Shown here piece after piece: positions 50,449 to 58,381 of a DNA stretch of 64,000 nt. Origin of the DNA: JACKDX01 sp964640175 (lineage in GTDB: Bacteria; Myxococcota_A; Polyangia; Polyangiales; GCA-016699535); the NCBI GenBank assembly GCA_964640175.1, contig CAZXFW010000011.1, forward strand, positions 24,709-88,708. The letters run 5' to 3'. Position 1 is the stretch's first letter. Every line of letters starts with the position of its first letter. The translations under genes and the position numbers were made by a program. The notes under the pieces were generated by a model, which saw only the letters and a program-made list of their open reading frames with translations, did not search any database and had not been told where the DNA came from.

Positions 50449-51435
50449 TTATCGGACATAGGACCAATCCACATGGGGAACGACTTCCAAATGGACATGG
50501 TTGGCATGGGCTTTATCATAGTGAGGGGTGAGAACCACTTGAAACAAGTCTCGGACCGCTGCGTCACATACCAACCTGCGCCAAAGCTGTGAGTCTTGAG
50601 GTTCGTTTGGATAGTCTTCGCAAGGAGCAGTGCCCCGGCGTCGCGTTTGCCAGTGTTCAAGCACATTGAGTTTGGTTCCATCGTCAAGTTCGATGGTGGA
50701 TAAGTCCATCGCTTGGCCTCGGGCATGCCCACTCATTTTGCCTGTGGTTGCGACTACCGCGTGCGCACGGTAGACAGAAAAGTGTTCAAGTGTGTGAACA
50801 TGGGCTGTGCGGAGTGTGTCTGACCATGCCAGGATGGCAACGACCAGCCGGCAGTCAAGAATGGATGCTTCGCCACTCTGAGGCCCCTTGATGGTGATGC
50901 CAGCCACGGGTCCGATTAAACGTACGGGCATTTCCACTTGGGGGGCGACTTCTGATTCGAGTTGGGTGAATAGGATATCATGGTGGGAAAGCAACGCATA
51001 ACATGTTGCTGCATCAAGGTTGGCAATGCCACGGCCTTTAGGCAGGTCCGTCAAACTTTCGGCAGCATCGGGTGGTGTTACGGATGGAGGTTCCGTTAAA
51101 AGGGGAGGCTCTGAAGGGCGTTCCGTCGAAACTGTCGTATGGTGTTTCGTCTGATGGGATGGCTTGAACTGTCGTATGGCCCGTGCTCGGCATCGGCGAC
51201 GCTGGCGGCCTTTATAGGCATTACACTCGCGTAGAGTGCGTTGAAACCGTGTAGGCTTTGGGGATGCTTTAGTTTTAGAAGAGCGTTTGCGTTTCGTAGA
51301 AGATCGCGTGTCCCGAATGACTTTGGTGGAGTCTTCTGCCTGTGTATTCGCAGGCTCGATACACAGGGTTGCTAAGCCTAGCAGTAGGCTAAAGGTACCA
51401 AGGCGAAAAAATCGAGGCAGAAGAGGTCCTGTCAT
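50449..51435 (-). CDS. Extensin-like family peptidase-type protein with a basic linker
   Basis: This 328-residue exported protein has an N-terminal signal (GTFSLLLGLATLCIEPANTQAE). Residues 35-110 are highly basic (STKRKRSSKTKASPKP, RRRCRARAIRQFKPS). The C-terminal ~200 residues belong to the extensin-like family (related to M15 D,D-carboxypeptidases): GIANLDAATCYALL, VRLIGPVAGITIKGPQSG, SGHARGQAMDLSTI with a zinc His/Asp pattern, and HANHVHLEVVPHVDW with the third His. Likely acts on peptidoglycan. ATG 51435. Divergent from the 51520 gene. Confidence 0.8.
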   Translation of the reverse strand: MTGPLLPRFFRLGTFSLLLGLATLCIEPANTQAEDSTKVIRDTRSSTKRKRSSKTKASPKPTRFQRTLRECNAYKGRQRRRCRARAIRQFKPSHQTKHHTTVSTERPSEPPLLTEPPSVTPPDAAESLTDLPKGRGIANLDAATCYALLSHHDILFTQLESEVAPQVEMPVRLIGPVAGITIKGPQSGEASILDCRLVVAILAWSDTLRTAHVHTLEHFSVYRAHAVVATTGKMSGHARGQAMDLSTIELDDGTKLNVLEHWQTRRRGTAPCEDYPNEPQDSQLWRRLVCDAAVRDLFQVVLTPHYDKAHANHVHLEVVPHVDWSYVR

Positions 51436-51519
51436 GCCAAATCACCAGCATAGCACGGCCATGTTGGCTGCGCGCAGCACAACTTGACCAATGTCACGGA
51501 AGTGTTGAGTATTCCCAAA

Positions 51520-52227
51520 ATGGTCATGCAAGATGCGATCACGCGCCTGACAAAGGTTTCCTTCGGATTGGTGCGTGCACGGGCGCTCTCAAGTGCCGTG
51601 CTTATGACATATCTGGTATTTACTGTATGGGAGCTTTGGCCGGCTTTTGACGGTCCAATTGCGTTTGCTGAACGGTTCAATCGTGTTCCTACGCTGATGC
51701 GTTGGATTATTTTGATGTTCGGGCTTGTCATTCCTTATGTAGTTTACGTGTTTGCTGGGATACGGATTCTTTTTCAAGAAAACGATATTGCTGCATCTTA
51801 CTATGGATCCATTGGCCTACGTCGACTGCAGCGGTTTTGGGATTTAGCAGTGGCGGTGTTGGTAGTGACTCACCTCTTTCATGTATGGTGGCTGAACTGG
51901 GGTAATCCCATGTTAGCCCAAGGTGTGTTTGATGCACTTTATCGGGATCTGAGTAAACCACTTTTTCTTGGAATCTATGTCATGGGGCTTACGGCGGTAT
52001 GCTTTCAGTGGGCGCAAGGCGTTGCGACCTATGGTGTTTTACACGGTTGGGTACACAGTGATGCATGGCGCAAACGCTGGCGAGCAATGGCCGCAATCAT
52101 TGCTATGTTCGTATGGCTAATCGTGGTAGAAATTCTCAGTTATTTTGTGACTGGAGCAAGGTTCTCAATTGAGTTATTAGAATGGCTCAAGTCTATGGCT
52201 CTGGTTACCAAAGGTTGGATATCGTAG
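51520..52227 (+). CDS. SdhC-like cytochrome b membrane protein lacking expected haem ligands
   Basis: This 235-residue protein has five membrane helices and resembles the Bacillus-type succinate dehydrogenase/fumarate reductase membrane subunit. Matches are VTHLFHVWWLNW (helix 3), KPLFLGIYVMGLTAVCFQWAQGVATYGVLHGWV (helix 4) and IPYVVYVFAGIRILF (helix 2). In the family, helices 2 and 4 supply axial His ligands within xPxxfHxxyG and FHxxnGxw; here the corresponding positions are Tyr76 and Gln163. H118 and H121 remain. No sdhA or sdhB is nearby. The start is uncertain: ATG 51520 or TTG 51484. An ABC-2 permease gene follows after four bases. Confidence 0.62.
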   Translation: MVMQDAITRLTKVSFGLVRARALSSAVLMTYLVFTVWELWPAFDGPIAFAERFNRVPTLMRWIILMFGLVIPYVVYVFAGIRILFQENDIAASYYGSIGLRRLQRFWDLAVAVLVVTHLFHVWWLNWGNPMLAQGVFDALYRDLSKPLFLGIYVMGLTAVCFQWAQGVATYGVLHGWVHSDAWRKRWRAMAAIIAMFVWLIVVEILSYFVTGARFSIELLEWLKSMALVTKGWIS

Positions 52228-52231
52228 AATT

Positions 52232-53161
52232 ATGCATCGTATTTACGCCATTGCATTGAACACTTTCCGTGAAGCCGTGAGAGATCGCGTTCTTTATGGG
52301 CTCTTGGGCTTTGCGTCTGCCGTGCTTTTGTTCAGTCTAGCGTTGGCCGAGCTCTCTCTTAATCAGCAGCAACGTGTCATCCGTGACATTGGAATTGCTT
52401 CTATTTCGCTGTTTTCAGTTTTGGTAGCAATTTTTTTAGGTTCATCCCTATTATACAAAGAGATTGAACGTAAAACGCTGTACATTATTTTGCCAAAACC
52501 TGTAGCGCGATACGAATTTCTTTTAGGCAAATATTTTGGAATTAGTCTAACGGGAATGGTGTTTGTTTTCATCATGGGAGCTGTTCAGTTTTGGGTGATG
52601 GCTATACAAGCTGGAGTTGCCTTGTGGATTGCTATTAGTTTGCCTGCAGGACTACTTGCTACGCTTGTGTTGGCGATGTGGCGCGCACACGACCGCACTG
52701 CCATGTTGATTCCATGGTCATTGTTAGCCCTGACCCTTGGTGCCTTGACATTTCATCACGCAGCTCCGTCTGCTTGGCCTATTCTGACTATGTTGATATT
52801 GATCATGGCCGAGATCATGGTGCTTGCCGCTGTGGCTATGGTGTTTTCATCGTTCTCTACGCCGTTTTTAACAGGTGTGCTGAGTCTTGGCGTCTGGGTT
52901 ATGGGGCGTTCTGCTCACGAGATGGTCGCCATGAAATCCAAAGTGCTGGCGCCAAGCCTGCGTACAGCATTGCATTATGTTGCAGAGGTGATTCCCAATT
53001 TTAGCCTGTATGTTCCGGGTTACCGAACACTGACTACCACGGTGGATCATGGCGCTGGCCCTGGGATGTATCTTGCAAGTACGCTTGGGTATACGGTGCT
53101 TTACGCTGCCTTGTTGCTTGTATTGGCTGCACTTATTTTTCGTCGACGAGACTTTGTGTGA
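52232..53161 (+). CDS. ABC-2 type transporter permease subunit
   Basis: This 309-residue membrane protein has six helices and the N-terminal pattern of ABC-2/NosY-like permeases: ALNTFREAVRDRVLYGLLGFA, then SSLLYKEIERKTLYIILPKPVARYEFLLGKYFG with the coupling region, and a last helix before a basic tail. Such proteins pair with an ATPase, but none is encoded here, so it must use a distant ATPase or serve another role. It starts four bases after the SdhC-like gene and its stop overlaps the next gene (GTGA). Substrate unknown. Confidence 0.86.
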   Translation: MHRIYAIALNTFREAVRDRVLYGLLGFASAVLLFSLALAELSLNQQQRVIRDIGIASISLFSVLVAIFLGSSLLYKEIERKTLYIILPKPVARYEFLLGKYFGISLTGMVFVFIMGAVQFWVMAIQAGVALWIAISLPAGLLATLVLAMWRAHDRTAMLIPWSLLALTLGALTFHHAAPSAWPILTMLILIMAEIMVLAAVAMVFSSFSTPFLTGVLSLGVWVMGRSAHEMVAMKSKVLAPSLRTALHYVAEVIPNFSLYVPGYRTLTTTVDHGAGPGMYLASTLGYTVLYAALLLVLAALIFRRRDFV

Positions 53162-53808
53162 CTAAACGTACTCTTCGAGTTTACGCTGTTGCGTTTGGCA
53201 TAGCAGCGCTGCTTTTTACGATGGGCCTTCGCGTGATGCTTGCATCACGCAGCGAGTGGGAACATGCCCAAGCATTGGACATCAGTGGTAATTCCGACGC
53301 TGCTATCGTCCATTATCGCCGATCGGTGAGGTGGCATGCACCAGGGTTGCCGTACCCAGAGCGTTCTTTAGAGGCGTTATGGAGGCTTGGTCAACGCTAT
53401 GAAGTTCAGAAAGATGTCCATGGGGCGCTAGCAGCCTACCGTGCTATGCGCTCAAGCATTCTATCCACACGGAGTTTTTACACGCCGCATAAAGCATGGC
53501 TTGCCAAAGCAGATCAACGCATAGCGGCTCTCATGGCGACATTTCCTCGGATTCCCTCCGATGCCGGCAAATCACATGCCGAGCTTAGTAAAGAGTATTT
53601 AGCTCAGCTCAAGCAATCCAACCGTCCACAAATGTTATGGACCGTAATACTGATGTTAGGATTTGGGGGTTGGACGTTGGGTGCCATCATGTTTTTTGAG
53701 CGTGCGTTTGATGAGAATAATCGTCTTATTTTGCGCCAAGCCAAGGGTTGGGGAGCACTCGTCATAATAGGCATGGTGTTGTTTGTAATCGGAGCGGCCT
53801 TGGCCTGA
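53158..53808 (+). CDS. Membrane protein with a TPR-like periplasmic segment
   Basis: This 216-residue protein has one N-terminal helix (VYAVAFGIAALLFTMGLRVMLA), a soluble helical region of about 120 residues with TPR-like Ala, Leu and Tyr spacing (QALDISGNSDAAIVHYRRSV; LEALWRLGQRYEVQKDVHGALAAYRAMRSS), and two C-terminal helices. GTG start coupled with the permease gene. It may act as scaffold or partner for the ABC-2 protein. No named family recognised. Confidence 0.75.
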   Translation: MTKRTLRVYAVAFGIAALLFTMGLRVMLASRSEWEHAQALDISGNSDAAIVHYRRSVRWHAPGLPYPERSLEALWRLGQRYEVQKDVHGALAAYRAMRSSILSTRSFYTPHKAWLAKADQRIAALMATFPRIPSDAGKSHAELSKEYLAQLKQSNRPQMLWTVILMLGFGGWTLGAIMFFERAFDENNRLILRQAKGWGALVIIGMVLFVIGAALA

Positions 53809-53853
53809 TATCTGTACCAAGCAGGCTGACACGTAGAAGGGAGTGACAAGGCA

Positions 53854-55119
53854 GTGGATAGTATTGTGATCCGGGGTGGCCGCGCCCTGCATGGGGATAT
53901 ACACGTGGGTGGCTCAAAAAACGCTGCATTGCCAATTTTATGTGCAGCACTGCTTGCTGAAGGTGAAAGTGTATTTCGTAACGTGCCTGACTTGCGAGAC
54001 ATCCGTACGACTTCAGCGTTGTTGCGACACCTTGGCCTTGAGGCAGAGCAGGCGCCAGGCGTAGTCACGATTCGAAACCGTGGTGTGCAAACCACGGAGG
54101 CGCCTTATGAACTCGTCAAACAAATGCGTGCTTCTGTCCTGGTGTTGGGGCCACTGGTTGCACGTTTTGGTCGTGCCAGAGTGTCGTTACCCGGAGGTTG
54201 CGCGATTGGGGCTCGTCCCATCGATGAGCATTTGCGCGGTCTGGAAGCCATGGGTGCTCATACCAAGCTTGATCATGGCTATATTGATATACACGCCCCT
54301 TCCGGGGGATTGCGCGGAGCGGATATTCTTTTGGAGGCACCCACAGTCACTGGCACCGAAAACCTCATGTGTGCAGCCGCGCTTGCACGTGGGCGCACGG
54401 TAGTGTCCAACGCTGCGCGAGAACCAGAGGTGGAAGAGCTTGCCATGGTGCTGAATAAAATGGGTGCCGACATCCAAGGTGCAGGCACCGACGTGATCAC
54501 CATTCAAGGTCAGTCAGCATTGCATCCTACGGATCATGCCATCATTGCAGATCGAATCGAAGCAGGAACCTTCATGGTCGCAGGTGCGTCTACAGGCGGC
54601 AGCATCCGGCTACAAGGGGTTATGCTGGAGCACATGGCTGCTGTTGTTGACGAGCTCAGACGTGCTGGCGTGAGCATTGAGCGTGATGGTTCAGGCGTTG
54701 TGGTAGCCGGCACTCCACCGTTTGTGCCTCTTGAGACCATCACGGCACCTTATCCTGGGTTTCCTACCGACATGCAGGCACAGCTCATGGTGCTGATGTG
54801 CCTGGCTCGCGGGACCAGTACAATGACTGAAACGATTTTTGAAAACCGGTTCATGCATGTCAGTGAACTCAATCGCATGGGCGCATCCATCGAGCTAGAG
54901 GGTCGGAAAGCCGTAGTCCAGGGCGTAGGGCAGCTGCAAGGGGCGGAAGTCATGGCAACGGATCTGCGAGCCAGCGCATCATTGGTGATCGCAGGCCTTG
55001 TGGCTGATGGCACAACGACGATTCGCCGGGTCTACCATTTGGACCGAGGTTATGAAGCTATCGAACGCAAGCTCGGTGCGCTTGGGGCTGACATTACCCG
55101 GATTGTAGGGAGTCTCTAA
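53854..55119 (+). CDS. murA: UDP-N-acetylglucosamine 1-carboxyvinyltransferase (MurA)
   Basis: This 421-residue enzyme performs the first committed step of peptidoglycan synthesis. Key residues are K22 and N23 in GGSKNAALP, the active-site Cys C116 in SLPGGCAIGARPIDEHL, and conserved blocks APTVTGTENLMCAA and the closing ENRFMHVSELNRMGA. GTG start at 53854 with GGGAG upstream. Cys rather than Asp at position 116 implies fosfomycin sensitivity in principle. It lies 45 bases after the preceding membrane protein gene. Confidence 0.97.
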   Translation: MDSIVIRGGRALHGDIHVGGSKNAALPILCAALLAEGESVFRNVPDLRDIRTTSALLRHLGLEAEQAPGVVTIRNRGVQTTEAPYELVKQMRASVLVLGPLVARFGRARVSLPGGCAIGARPIDEHLRGLEAMGAHTKLDHGYIDIHAPSGGLRGADILLEAPTVTGTENLMCAAALARGRTVVSNAAREPEVEELAMVLNKMGADIQGAGTDVITIQGQSALHPTDHAIIADRIEAGTFMVAGASTGGSIRLQGVMLEHMAAVVDELRRAGVSIERDGSGVVVAGTPPFVPLETITAPYPGFPTDMQAQLMVLMCLARGTSTMTETIFENRFMHVSELNRMGASIELEGRKAVVQGVGQLQGAEVMATDLRASASLVIAGLVADGTTTIRRVYHLDRGYEAIERKLGALGADITRIVGSL

Positions 55120-55146
55120 GCGCGCTTCGCATGCACGCGTAAGGTA

Positions 55147-55524
55147 TTAGGGGCTACCGGGCTTGAGTGAGGGCTTGCCCAGCGTTGTTGGCCCTGTCAG
55201 GGTGAGCATGGGCTGCAGGCGCTGTAAGGTTTTTCGACCAATGCCGCGCACTTTGAGAACGTCCTGGATCTTCTGAAATCCTTTTCGTTTCTGCCGTAGA
55301 TCAACAATGGCTTCTGCTTTTTTGGGGCCAATCCCTGGTAAGCGCATCAGTTCCTCGACGGTCGCAGTGTTGAGATTGACTACTCCTTGACTTGGCGAGG
55401 AGGCCTCGCTGTGATTGGGCGATGGATTGGGTCGTGCCTCTGCCCATGCTATTCCCCCGTAAGCGATGATCCAGTAAAAAACTACTCCGGCGCAAAAGGC
55501 GCACCGTGGTGCATATCGTGTCAT
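55147..55524 (-). CDS. ComEA-like helix-hairpin-helix protein
   Basis: This is a 125-residue protein with an N-terminal membrane or signal segment (CAFCAGVVFYWIIAYGGIAWAEA). Two helix-hairpin-helix motifs follow: VVNLNTATVEELMRLPGIGPKKAEAIVDLRQ and VLKVRGIGRKTLQRLQPM, typical of ComEA, the periplasmic DNA-binding receptor in transformation. ATG 55524 has a perfect GGAGG eight bases upstream, so it is preferred to the longer TTG-like start at 55560. Role in DNA uptake is possible but the C-terminal tail is short. Convergent with murA. Confidence 0.85.
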   Translation of the reverse strand: MTRYAPRCAFCAGVVFYWIIAYGGIAWAEARPNPSPNHSEASSPSQGVVNLNTATVEELMRLPGIGPKKAEAIVDLRQKRKGFQKIQDVLKVRGIGRKTLQRLQPMLTLTGPTTLGKPSLKPGSP

Positions 55525-55650
55525 GGTAACCTCCGTGAATAAACGAGGGGACGGTTGCAAGTTCCGAGCCTCTGAAGTTCTTAGCGATTCTCGGTGGTTA
55601 CAAGGACACGTTTACGGGTTTGGCGAAAGCCTGACACGAGCCGTCATGTC

Positions 55651-56709
55651 TTAAAGTGGCGGCTGATCAAGCGTGCGGAGAATCTCCGCCATACGACTAC
55701 CGGGCTCCACAACGTCTTCGGGTAGCAATAACAAATAGGAAAGCACTTTTGCCAATCCGACGGGAGTGGCCAACTGTGCCAGCTGGAAGCCGGCATAAAG
55801 AACGATCGCCGCTGCCGCCGACCAGGTGATCAAAAGCGTCACCTCCTCATTATTCACTCGCCACGGTACGTGAAGCCCTTGCGCCAGGGTGAAGCTCTCA
55901 CCTTCGGCCTCAGAGGCCCACGCTGAGGCGATGGGACTAGTTCCCTCTGACGTCGTGACTATGATTTTCTTCGCTGCCTTTTCCTTAAGTCTTTCTTCAA
56001 GCTGGGACTCCCAATCGGGGCCCCAGAGACTTTGGAGCCTTTGACGAACATTGTTCCAGTCATAATGTTGAACATTGTTATCCATGCACTGCCGGGCACA
56101 AACAATGTCAGTTCGATTGTTTCTTACGCATTGATCCAGGCACCAGTCTAAACAATACGGTAAATCTCGTCTTCCGCAGATGCCTTTGATCCCAGCCATG
56201 GCGATCCAAAGGTTATGATCGTCATCCGAGGTATCTGTGTGCTTCGCTTCGTCAATACGCTTGTGCAGCTCCTCGCGAAGGGTTTCGATGCGCTCTGCCA
56301 TGCCTGGGGGCGCGCCGATATTGGAGTCTACTGGCAATTGCAACGCTTCGATGGTCGTTGCCAACATCGCAACCTCCGAAAGCTCTAACCCATCCATGTT
56401 GCCTGTTTCAAGGAACTGTTCAATGGCGAGGCCGCCTCGCCCTGAACTTGCACAATACGTCATAGGATCCGGGGCAATGTGGCAGCTGGCAGCGATTTGA
56501 TCCATGATCACATCCCGAGAGAGTTGCTCGCACAAACTTGCGCGAACCACCTGGCAGGAGACTTCCCAAGCCTGGCTAGCATCGTATGAGGCAGATGCAG
56601 TGGCTCCACTTGTATTCCCTGTATCGCTCTCTGAGGCGACGGCACAGGCCTGTGTGCAACATAGGAGAAAAACGACAACACCCTTCATGTGGTTTGGTTT
56701 GTGTGACAT
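55651..56709 (-). CDS. Secreted Cys-rich protein with a C-terminal membrane segment
   Basis: This 352-residue protein is unrecognised. The N-terminal signal (MKGVVVFLLCCTQACA) could also start at ATG 56688. Spaced Cys residues occur near 50-85 and again in GICGRRDLPYCLDWCLDQCVRN and DIVCARQC (about 175-210). A stretch of charged helix precedes a C-terminal hydrophobic region (VTLLITWSAAAAIVLYAGFQLAQLATPVGLAKVLSYLLLL). The shape suggests a protein anchored at its end with disulfide-bonded outer part. No neighbour explains its role. Confidence 0.58.
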   Translation of the reverse strand: MSHKPNHMKGVVVFLLCCTQACAVASESDTGNTSGATASASYDASQAWEVSCQVVRASLCEQLSRDVIMDQIAASCHIAPDPMTYCASSGRGGLAIEQFLETGNMDGLELSEVAMLATTIEALQLPVDSNIGAPPGMAERIETLREELHKRIDEAKHTDTSDDDHNLWIAMAGIKGICGRRDLPYCLDWCLDQCVRNNRTDIVCARQCMDNNVQHYDWNNVRQRLQSLWGPDWESQLEERLKEKAAKKIIVTTSEGTSPIASAWASEAEGESFTLAQGLHVPWRVNNEEVTLLITWSAAAAIVLYAGFQLAQLATPVGLAKVLSYLLLLPEDVVEPGSRMAEILRTLDQPPL

Positions 56710-56908
56710 AGAGGAGCAAAAGCAATTTGTGTACCAAATGCGTGTGCCGCGAACTTCGGAAATACCTCAACTAACTCATGAGGATACAAATTCATACGCA
56801 TGCACGATTCCACAAAATGAGGTCTACACTCCTCAGCTATCCGGGCATTTTTGTCCCATGCCGAATTTGATGATAGTTTGCCCGAGCTAAGGTGTTAAAG
56901 GAGCTTCA

Positions 56909-58381
56909 ATGAAAATTGTTTTATCTGTCGAAAAACCGGTTGCCGTTAAAGCCGATGTGCTCGTCGTGGGAGTCACGGCTTCGAGTCTTTCCAAGGATTC
57001 AGTTGTGGTGGCGTTGGATCGCGCTAGTCGTGGCTATCTGAAACAGCTGATCGAACAAGAGCGCTTCAAAGCCGATGCCACTCAAGTTCTTGAGCTCAAA
57101 GGTGTAGAGCGCATGAAGACCAAACGTGTGCTGCTTGTGGGCCTTGGGTCAGAAACGTCTGACACCATTAACGCACGTCTCGTTGCCAACAAAGCCGCCC
57201 GATACGGCCGTGCATTTGGTTCAGTTGCCGTGATGCTTCCCAGTCAGGAGCCAGAGTCCATTCGTGCCGCGACCGAAGGCTTGTTGATGGGTGCTTATCG
57301 TTATGAGAGGTTTTTGACAGGTAGCCGCAAACCCAAGAGCCACTTACAGAGAGGGACTCTTTTACTTAAGGCCCCTGCGACAGATGCACAGAAACAAGCA
57401 CTGCAAGAGGGTTTGATTTCAGGAAGTGCCGTCAATTATGTTCGTGATTTGGTTAACTGTCCTCCGAACGAGCTTACGCCTACGGCCTTAGCATTGGCTG
57501 CGAAAGACATCAGCACCAAAACGCGGGTTGAATGCCAGATCTTCGACAAACGTGAGATCACACGCCGAGGGATGAATCTACTTTTGGCGGTGAATCGGGG
57601 CAGTGCGCAAGAGCCGCGATTCATTCACATGGCGTACCGTCCTCCTAAAGCCAAAAAGCGGGTGGTGTTTGTAGGTAAGGGCATCACGTTTGATGCAGGT
57701 GGCCTGTGCTTGAAACCCTCCAAATCCATGGTGACGATGAAATGCGATATGGCAGGCGCGGCAGTGACCATTGCGGTGGTGACAGCGGCAGCTTCATTAA
57801 GATTGCCCATTGAAATCCATGGCGTGATTGCAGCCACTGAAAACATGACCGGGGCCGATGCCTATCGTCCTGGCGATGTGTTTACCTCCATGGATGGCAA
57901 GACCGTGGAGATCATCAATACCGACGCCGAAGGCCGATTGATATTGGCAGATGCGTTGACGTATGCACGCGATCTCAAACCAGACTTCCTCATCGATCAT
58001 GCCACGCTGACTGGCGCGTGCATGGTTGCCTTGGGGAACTTCCGTGCGGGTCTGTTTTCCAACGATGAAGACTTGGCAACACGTTATACTCAGGCGGCGG
58101 CACAGACGGGCGAGAGGGTGTGGCGCTTGCCGTTGGACACTGAGCTCAACGATGAACTCAAGAGCTCCATTGCCGATCTTAAACACTGTGGCAATGGCTA
58201 TGGCGGCTCCATCACGGCGGCTCTGTTTCTCAAAGAGTTTGTGGGTAAGGCGCGCTGGGCTCACTTGGACATTGCCGGCCCTGCGCATTTAGATAGCGCT
58301 CATGGCATCATGCCCAAGGGCGGCACAGGATTTGGTGTCCTTACCGCCTTACAAGTGCTGCAAACCTTGGCGGCTGACTAG
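56909..58381 (+). CDS. pepA: Leucyl aminopeptidase (M17, PepA)
   Basis: This 490-residue cytoplasmic dimetal aminopeptidase removes N-terminal residues from peptides. The N-terminal macro-like domain is followed by the M17 core: VFVGKGITFDAGGLCLKPSKSM, KCDMAGAAV, NTDAEGRLILADALTYA, and the distal FLKEFVGKARWAHLDIAGPAH. Metal and catalytic residues appear complete. AAAGGAGC lies just upstream of the ATG. The stop overlaps the end of the convergent zinc-ribbon gene. Confidence 0.97.
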   Translation: MKIVLSVEKPVAVKADVLVVGVTASSLSKDSVVVALDRASRGYLKQLIEQERFKADATQVLELKGVERMKTKRVLLVGLGSETSDTINARLVANKAARYGRAFGSVAVMLPSQEPESIRAATEGLLMGAYRYERFLTGSRKPKSHLQRGTLLLKAPATDAQKQALQEGLISGSAVNYVRDLVNCPPNELTPTALALAAKDISTKTRVECQIFDKREITRRGMNLLLAVNRGSAQEPRFIHMAYRPPKAKKRVVFVGKGITFDAGGLCLKPSKSMVTMKCDMAGAAVTIAVVTAAASLRLPIEIHGVIAATENMTGADAYRPGDVFTSMDGKTVEIINTDAEGRLILADALTYARDLKPDFLIDHATLTGACMVALGNFRAGLFSNDEDLATRYTQAAAQTGERVWRLPLDTELNDELKSSIADLKHCGNGYGGSITAALFLKEFVGKARWAHLDIAGPAHLDSAHGIMPKGGTGFGVLTALQVLQTLAAD

